The translations under genes were made by a program, and so were the position numbers. This document shows, in pieces, positions 31,710-36,613 of a stretch of DNA of 36,613 bases. Source of the stretch: Fimenecus sp964527585 (GTDB lineage: Bacteria; Bacillota; Clostridia; Oscillospirales; Acutalibacteraceae); assembly GCA_964527585.1 (NCBI GenBank), contig CAZGPE010000013.1, forward strand, positions 1 through 36,613. Direction: 5' to 3'. A model generated the notes under the pieces. That model had not been told where the DNA came from, made no database searches, and saw only the letters and a list, made by a program, of their open reading frames with translations. Positions within the stretch are counted from its first letter, which is position 1. The number at the start of each line of letters is the position of its first letter.

Positions 31710-34700
31710 ATGAAATACGGTATTGGATTGGATTGTGGAATAACATCGGTTGGATATGCTGTAACGGAACTCGATTTTAATGATGAGCCGAGTAGAATTG
31801 TTAAATTGGGAGCAAGAGTTTTTGACTGTGCGGAACAGCCGAAAACGGGAGAATCGCTTGCAAAGCCAAGGCGTGATGCAAGAGGAATAAGGCGAAGAAT
31901 TCGCAGACATCAACATAGGTTGGAACGCATCAGATATATGCTTGTTTGCGAGAATATCGTAAACGAAGAAGAACTTGAAAATATGTATTCGGGACAACTG
32001 TCGGATATATATGAACTTAGAACAAAGGCTCTTGATGAACCGATAAACAATGTTGAATTTGCACGGATATTAATTAATCTTGCACAGCGCAGAGGGTTTA
32101 AGTCAAATAGAAAATCGGAAACAAAAGACAAGGAAAAAGGGCTTTTGCTTAAAGCCATAGACGATAATAATGTTCTTATGACGCAAAAAGGTTATAGGAC
32201 AGTAGGTGAAATGCTTTGTAAAGATGAAAAGTTTTCCGAATGCAAACGAAATAAGGGTGAGGACTATAAAAATACAGTTTCAAGAGATATGATTGCACAG
32301 GAAACTGCTCTTATCTTCGATTCTCAGCGAAGATTTTCAAAAGCATTTGCCGACGAATTGATCGAAGAAAAATATAAGGAAATACTTTTATCTCAACGGT
32401 CATTTGCTATAGGCCCGGGAGAAGGTCCTGAAAACTCAAGAAGTATTTACGCCGGAAATCAAATAGAAAAGATGATAGGCAAATGTACATTCTACCCCGA
32501 AGAGTTTAGAGCAGCAAAAGCGACATATTCGTTTCAATTGTTTAATTTGCTTCAAAAAATAAATAATATTACTTTGATAAATGAATATGGCGAAAAATTG
32601 AAACTATCGCAAGAAGAACGCTTGAAAATCGAAGAACTTTGCGTTAATAAGTCTTCGGTTAATTATGCGGCAATAAGAAAACAATTGAACATATCAGATG
32701 CGTATCGCTTTAATATCAGTTATGCCGATAAAAACTTTGAAGATGTTGAAAAGAAAACGAAATTTGAATATCTTAAACAATATCATCAAATGAAAAAAAT
32801 CTTGGGAGATATAGTGAAGGTTCTTTCACAAGAGCAACTTGATTGTATAGGCGGAATTTTCACTATGTACAGAGACGATGAAATAATTCTGTCTAAATTG
32901 AAGGAAACCGATATTGATCCTACATTTTTTAATGTTTTACTTAATTTACCTGAATTCAGTGGGTACGGTCATATCAGTATAAAGGCGTGTAAGCAGATAA
33001 TACCGTTCTTGAAACAGGGAATGACATATGATAAGGCATGTGAATCTGCAGGTATAGATTTCAGAAGCCATTTGGGAGAACAAAGATCAAAGTTATTGCC
33101 GTGTGCAGATGAAGTGCTTGCTAATATTACAAATCCTGTTGTTAAAAGAGCTGTTGTTCAAACTCGAAAAGTCGTAAATGCAATAATCAGAGAGATGGGA
33201 AACAGTCCTGCTTATATAAATGTGGAATTGGCAAGAGAACTTTCTAAAAACAGAAAAGACCGGGCCGAAATTGAGAAAACGAACACCGAGAACCATAATC
33301 AAAATGAAAGGATAAAGCAGGAAATTATTGATAATTTCGGAATTGCACCGAGAGGGCAGGATATTGTAAAATTAAAACTGTATCATGAACAAAACGGCAT
33401 TTGCCCTTATTCTCAAAAAGCATTTGAATATGATAGACTTTTTGAAGACGGATATGTTGATGTGGATCATATAATTCCGTACAGCTTAAGCTTTGATGAC
33501 AGTTATAATAATAAAGTTTTGACTTTTTCCTATGAAAACAAGCAAAAGAGTAATCGGATTCCTATGGATTATATTAAAGATGAGAAGAAATCCGATTACT
33601 GTGTCTGGGTTAACGGTAATGTAAAAAATATCAGGAAGCGTGAAAAACTCTTAAAAACTAAATTAAGTGAGGAAGAGTCAAGAGGTCTTAAAGCAAGAAG
33701 TTTGAAAGATACACAATATCTTAGCCGTGTAATTTATAATTATCTTAACGACAATTTGATTTTTGATGAATATAAATATAAGACCCATGTTTCAACAGTT
33801 AACGGAGCGGCAACCGCATATATTCGTAAACGATGGGGAATATCAAAAATTCGTGAGGACGGAGATTTACATCACGGTGTTGATGCAGCGGTAATAGCTT
33901 GTATTACCAAGCGGATGGAACAAAACATTGCTAAGTACTCAAAATATCATGAAACTGATATTTATGATGTCGATGAGATAACCGGTGAAGTTATTGAGCG
34001 CTTCCCGATGCCATATCCGGAATTCAGAAAAGAATTGGATATTCGTGCAACAAAAGAAAATCAAGAGAGTTTGGAAACGGCACTGAAAACTCTTTCAAAT
34101 TATTCTCCGGAAAACATCAGAAATACAAAACCCTCTTTTGTTTCGAGAATGCCTAAACATAAAGTCAGCGGAGCAGCACACGAGGAAACAATACGCTCTG
34201 CCAAGAGTAATAAAAAGACTGTAAGCAAAAAACTTTTGTCGGATTTGAAATTGAACAAAGATGGCGAAATTATCGGATATTATAATCCGACAAGCGATTT
34301 ACTATTATATAATGCCATTAAATACAGACTGCAAATGTTTGGCGGAAACGGAAAAGAGGCGTTCCCGCAAGGATTTGTATTCCACAAACCCAAGTCTGAC
34401 GGCAGCGAAGGTCCGATTGTTAAAAAAGTAAAAATCGAGGAAAATGCAAGTTTGACAGTCCCTGTAAATAATGGTGTTGCGGCTAATGGTTCGATGATCA
34501 GAATTGATGTTTTTTATGTAAAGAACGAAGGGTATTATTTTATTCCGATTTATGTTGCGGATACAGTAAAATCCGAACTGCCGGATTTGGCTTGTGTAGG
34601 CGGCGGAAGAGAGTGGAAGAAAATGAATGAAGAAGATTTCGTTTTTTCTCTTTATTCAAACGATTTGATTAAAATTGTAAAAAAGACCCCGCTGAAATTT

Positions 34701-34934
34701 ACGGTTAAACAAAAAGGCAGCTCTTTGCAAAAAGAAATATTCAGAAATGAAATATATACTTACTATGTTGGAGCAGATATTTCCACAGCGTCAATTTCCG
34801 TAAGGACACATGATAATGCATATGAATCAAGAGGTAACGGGATTAAATCATTGATCAGTATTGAAAAATATACTGTTGATCCGATAGGAAATATAAATAA
34901 GGTCGGAAGAGAAAAACGAATGAGGTTTAACTGA
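31710..34934 (+). CDS. cas9: CRISPR-associated endonuclease Cas9, type II-C
   Basis: RNA-guided DNA endonuclease of 1074 residues, the compact size of type II-C enzymes. RuvC-I is YGIGLDCGITSVGYAV with Asp8. An arginine-rich bridge helix follows (RRDARGIRRRIRRHQHRLERI, about residues 51-71, shown here by its ends). RuvC-II has Glu506 in INVELARELS. The HNH domain has VDHIIPYSLSFDDSYNNKV with His587 and Asn610. RuvC-III is HHGVDAAVIA with His721 and Asp725. The last 240 or so residues are the wedge and PAM-interacting region and look divergent. All nuclease residues are intact. The start is the ATG at 31710, 7 bases after AAGGAG; the open frame upstream belongs to the tracrRNA. It is followed by cas1 after one base. 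Confidence 0.97.
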   Translation: MKYGIGLDCGITSVGYAVTELDFNDEPSRIVKLGARVFDCAEQPKTGESLAKPRRDARGIRRRIRRHQHRLERIRYMLVCENIVNEEELENMYSGQLSDIYELRTKALDEPINNVEFARILINLAQRRGFKSNRKSETKDKEKGLLLKAIDDNNVLMTQKGYRTVGEMLCKDEKFSECKRNKGEDYKNTVSRDMIAQETALIFDSQRRFSKAFADELIEEKYKEILLSQRSFAIGPGEGPENSRSIYAGNQIEKMIGKCTFYPEEFRAAKATYSFQLFNLLQKINNITLINEYGEKLKLSQEERLKIEELCVNKSSVNYAAIRKQLNISDAYRFNISYADKNFEDVEKKTKFEYLKQYHQMKKILGDIVKVLSQEQLDCIGGIFTMYRDDEIILSKLKETDIDPTFFNVLLNLPEFSGYGHISIKACKQIIPFLKQGMTYDKACESAGIDFRSHLGEQRSKLLPCADEVLANITNPVVKRAVVQTRKVVNAIIREMGNSPAYINVELARELSKNRKDRAEIEKTNTENHNQNERIKQEIIDNFGIAPRGQDIVKLKLYHEQNGICPYSQKAFEYDRLFEDGYVDVDHIIPYSLSFDDSYNNKVLTFSYENKQKSNRIPMDYIKDEKKSDYCVWVNGNVKNIRKREKLLKTKLSEEESRGLKARSLKDTQYLSRVIYNYLNDNLIFDEYKYKTHVSTVNGAATAYIRKRWGISKIREDGDLHHGVDAAVIACITKRMEQNIAKYSKYHETDIYDVDEITGEVIERFPMPYPEFRKELDIRATKENQESLETALKTLSNYSPENIRNTKPSFVSRMPKHKVSGAAHEETIRSAKSNKKTVSKKLLSDLKLNKDGEIIGYYNPTSDLLLYNAIKYRLQMFGGNGKEAFPQGFVFHKPKSDGSEGPIVKKVKIEENASLTVPVNNGVAANGSMIRIDVFYVKNEGYYFIPIYVADTVKSELPDLACVGGGREWKKMNEEDFVFSLYSNDLIKIVKKTPLKFTVKQKGSSLQKEIFRNEIYTYYVGADISTASISVRTHDNAYESRGNGIKSLISIEKYTVDPIGNINKVGREKRMRFN

Positions 34935-34935
34935 T

Positions 34936-35835
34936 ATGCCGTACAGAAATATTTTTGTGGCTAATGAGACGAAAATGAAATTACGCAGTAATCAGTTGAT
35001 TGTTGATAATGGAGAGGAGTTGTCTTTTCCCATTGAAGATATCCGCTCAATTGTTATTGATAATCAATATGCTACATTTAGTGCGAAATTACTTTCCAAA
35101 CTTGCCGATTGCGGAGTATGTGTGATATTATGCGACGAAAAACATTCCCCGACTTCACAGCTTATGCCGATAGGAACATATTGTAGGGTGAACAAAAGAA
35201 TAACACTGCAATTTGAACAAAGTAAGCCGAAATTAAAAAGAATATGGCGTGAAATAGTCGAAAAGAAGATTTCAAATCAAGCGATGTGCCTTAAGGTTAA
35301 TGGCATTGATAAGGCTAAAGAACTTTTCGATATATCAAAAACCGTAACTTCCGGAGATTCAACAAACAGGGAAGGATATGCGGCACGGATTTATTTCAAA
35401 GCACTTTTCGGAGAATCTTTCAACAGAAAATCCGAAAACGGTATAAATGCAGCATTGAATTACGGGTATTCTGTTTTTAGATCATATATTGCAAAAACCT
35501 TAGTCGCTTACGGACTTGAACCTTCGTTGGGGATTTATCACAAAAACCAACTTAATGCTTTTAATTTAGCGGATGATGTAATTGAGCCGTTCAGACCGAT
35601 TGTAGATAATTATGTCTACAAACATTCTCTTGATTGGGGAAGCGGTTTCTTTGCGGCACAAAAGGCAGAATTAGTATTGCTTTTGAATTCCGCTGTTTTA
35701 ATTGATGGGCAACGACATTCGGTTGCAAATGCAATGGAACAAGTAATACAAAGTGTTATATCATCGTTTGAAAATGATGATATTGAGTTGAAATTGCCGT
35801 CTTTTGAAGATGTGTCTTATTTTGAATATGACTAA
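34936..35835 (+). CDS. cas1: CRISPR-associated integrase Cas1
   Basis: Integrates new spacers at the array together with Cas2. The 299 residues have the N-terminal beta domain and the helical catalytic domain with metal ligands Glu146 (NREGYAARIYF), His202 (LGIYHKNQLNAFNLADD) and Glu217 (VIEPFRP); the His-Glu spacing of 15 equals that of Streptococcus type II Cas1. It starts one base after the cas9 stop, so the genes are translated from one message, and it overlaps the cas2 start. All active-site residues are intact, so the adaptation module appears functional. Confidence 0.97.
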   Translation: MPYRNIFVANETKMKLRSNQLIVDNGEELSFPIEDIRSIVIDNQYATFSAKLLSKLADCGVCVILCDEKHSPTSQLMPIGTYCRVNKRITLQFEQSKPKLKRIWREIVEKKISNQAMCLKVNGIDKAKELFDISKTVTSGDSTNREGYAARIYFKALFGESFNRKSENGINAALNYGYSVFRSYIAKTLVAYGLEPSLGIYHKNQLNAFNLADDVIEPFRPIVDNYVYKHSLDWGSGFFAAQKAELVLLLNSAVLIDGQRHSVANAMEQVIQSVISSFENDDIELKLPSFEDVSYFEYD

Positions 35836-36148
35836 GTTTATGAGAATGATTGTGTTTTTTGACTTACCGGTAAAAGAAAAAGCTTCTCAAAAAGAAGCGA
35901 CAAAATTCAGAAAGTTTTTAATTGAAGATGGTTATTTAATGTTGCAGTATTCTGTTTATTCGAGAGTTTGCAAGGGATATGATTCGGTTAAAACTCACGA
36001 AAACAGACTGAAATTACATTTGCCTGCTAACGGTTCAATTCGTTTGCTTACGATTACCGAAAAGCAATATGAGTCAATGCAAATTCTTTTAGGAGAGTAT
36101 CGTCAAGCGGATACAAGTGTTTCTTATGAACAATTGACACTTTTGTAA
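35828..36148 (+). CDS. cas2: CRISPR-associated protein Cas2
   Basis: Small dimeric partner of Cas1 in spacer integration, 106 residues with a ferredoxin-like fold. The family start MIVFFDLPV has the metal-binding aspartate (Asp12), and YSRVCKGYDSV and SIRLLTITEKQYESM follow, as in type II Cas2. The ATG at 35828 overlaps the cas1 stop; another in-frame ATG at 35840 is an alternative, and neither has a strong Shine-Dalgarno sequence, so coupling to cas1 is probable. No csn2 or cas4 follows, which places the system in subtype II-C. Confidence 0.95.
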   Translation: MTKFMRMIVFFDLPVKEKASQKEATKFRKFLIEDGYLMLQYSVYSRVCKGYDSVKTHENRLKLHLPANGSIRLLTITEKQYESMQILLGEYRQADTSVSYEQLTLL

Positions 36149-36243
36149 AAAAATAAAAAGAGAGAAGAACTTCTTGAGAAGTTCTTCTCTCTTTTTTTGC
36201 AAAATTTTCGCTTGTAAGCGTTGATTTTGCGAGCTTTTTTGTT
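36147..36243 (-). ncRNA. Candidate small RNA driven by the cas2-proximal repeat
   Basis: The first repeat on the left (36249-36284) carries the same minus-strand TGTTATAAT as the others. A transcript starting about 7 bases later, near 36242, contains no further repeat and so cannot be a crRNA. It would hold a nested hairpin (GCAAAAT at 36199-36205 with ATTTTGC at 36224-36230; inner CGCTT with AAGCG) and stop at the terminator, giving about 95 bases. Existence is inferred from promoter and terminator only. Confidence 0.4.
36155..36198. terminator. Bidirectional terminator between cas2 and the CRISPR array
   Basis: A near-perfect inverted repeat of about 20 bp (36155-36174 with 36177-36196) around TG. 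It ends in T on the plus strand (end of the cas operon). On the minus strand it is followed by TTTTTTT at 36153-36147, which would end array-derived RNA before it enters cas2. Confidence 0.93.
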
Positions 36244-36248
36244 CCCAT

Positions 36249-36613
36249 ATTATAACATACCAAGAAAAATTAGGGAACTACAACTTCAGCCAATTCAGGG
36301 CAATCAAGGTCAATAATTATAACATACCAAGAAAAATTAGGGAACTACAACTATTCGGTGAAGGTGAAGATTATTCTCTAATTATAACATACCAAGAAAA
36401 ATTAGGGAACTACAACCAATATAATTTTAGCATTCATTTGAACGAATTATAACATACCAAGAAAAATTAGGGAACTACAACATACCTTACAAGTCCTATA
36501 GATATACTTTCATTATAACATACCAAGAAAAATTAGGGAACTACAACGGTCTTTCCAGTAATGAGAAATTCCGAACCATTATAACATACCAAGAAAAATT
36601 AGGGAACTACAAC
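36249..36613 (-). CRISPR. Type II-C CRISPR array, six repeats, continues beyond the window
   Basis: Six identical 36-base repeats at 36249-36284, 36316-36351, 36381-36416, 36446-36481, 36512-36547 and 36578-36613, with five spacers of 31, 29, 29, 30 and 30 bases, all different. On the minus strand the repeat starts GTTGTAGTTCCC and ends TGTTATAAT. The transcribed strand is minus, because the tracrRNA anti-repeat is on the plus strand. The last nine bases are an extended -10 promoter, so each spacer probably has its own crRNA start, with guides trimmed to about 24 bases. The leftmost repeat is not degenerate. The array is cut by the window end. Confidence 0.97.

Noticed and set aside
36199..36240. 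Second plus-strand terminator after cas2
   Set aside because: The hairpin is followed by T only after GAGC, and the strong bidirectional terminator just upstream already ends cas2 transcripts; I favour the small RNA reading for the minus strand.
36285..36577. Self-targeting spacers
   Set aside because: By eye, none of the five spacers matches another part of this window on either strand; the rest of the genome cannot be checked.

Overview
The window looks like a piece of a low-GC, Gram-positive, spore-forming Clostridia chromosome, possibly a gut lineage of the Oscillospirales/Ruminococcus type. The reasons are GGAGG-type ribosome binding sites, consensus sigma-A promoters, intrinsic terminators, a YpeB germination protein, a SpoIID-domain protein, class B sortases, an ECF thiamine transporter under a TPP riboswitch and an L-fucose pathway. 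The class-level assignment is an inference from gene content; no rRNA marker is present.

Layout, left to right. 1-1675: 3' part of glycyl-tRNA synthetase and a YegS-type lipid kinase. 1759-5977: MarR regulator with its promoter and operator, then a heterodimeric ABC exporter. 6031-8383: aminotransferase, rsmA and a TSCPD protein. 8393-9264: TPP riboswitch and thiT. 9368-10171: two tandem paralogous small membrane proteins of unknown function. 10245-11932 (minus): ypeB and a small lipoprotein. 12000-20499: a long plus-strand run of cysteine desulfurase, thiI, pncC, two class B sortases, a membrane protein that appears to join a degenerate CinA-like cytosolic part to an external SpoIID domain, and galE. 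20557-22902 (minus): a DUF1846 gene with a hairpin and U-tract in its leader, and ung. 22962-27046: a MATE exporter and a metal-efflux operon (HMA chaperone, P1B ATPase, ArsR/SmtB repressor with operator). 27072-31529: the fucose operon fucA-fucU-kinase-fucI.

31565-36613 is the most interesting part: a complete, compact type II-C CRISPR-Cas locus. It has a tracrRNA gene with promoter, anti-repeat and terminator, a 1074-residue Cas9, Cas1, Cas2, and a CRISPR array of six identical 36-nt repeats that runs off the right edge. The tracrRNA is on the plus strand, so the crRNAs must be read from the minus strand, toward cas2. On that strand every repeat ends in the extended -10 element TGTTATAAT, so each crRNA probably has its own promoter, as known in Neisseria meningitidis. 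The repeat next to cas2 would by the same logic drive a structured RNA of about 95 nt that is not a crRNA. The cas9 ribosome binding site directly follows the tracrRNA terminator and no separate cas9 promoter is visible, so Cas9 may depend on read-through from the tracrRNA promoter.

Other points worth a second look are the CinA-like/SpoIID fusion beside a true pncC, the shared C-terminal motif of the two sortases, the tandem small membrane proteins, and the possible attenuator in front of the DUF1846 gene.
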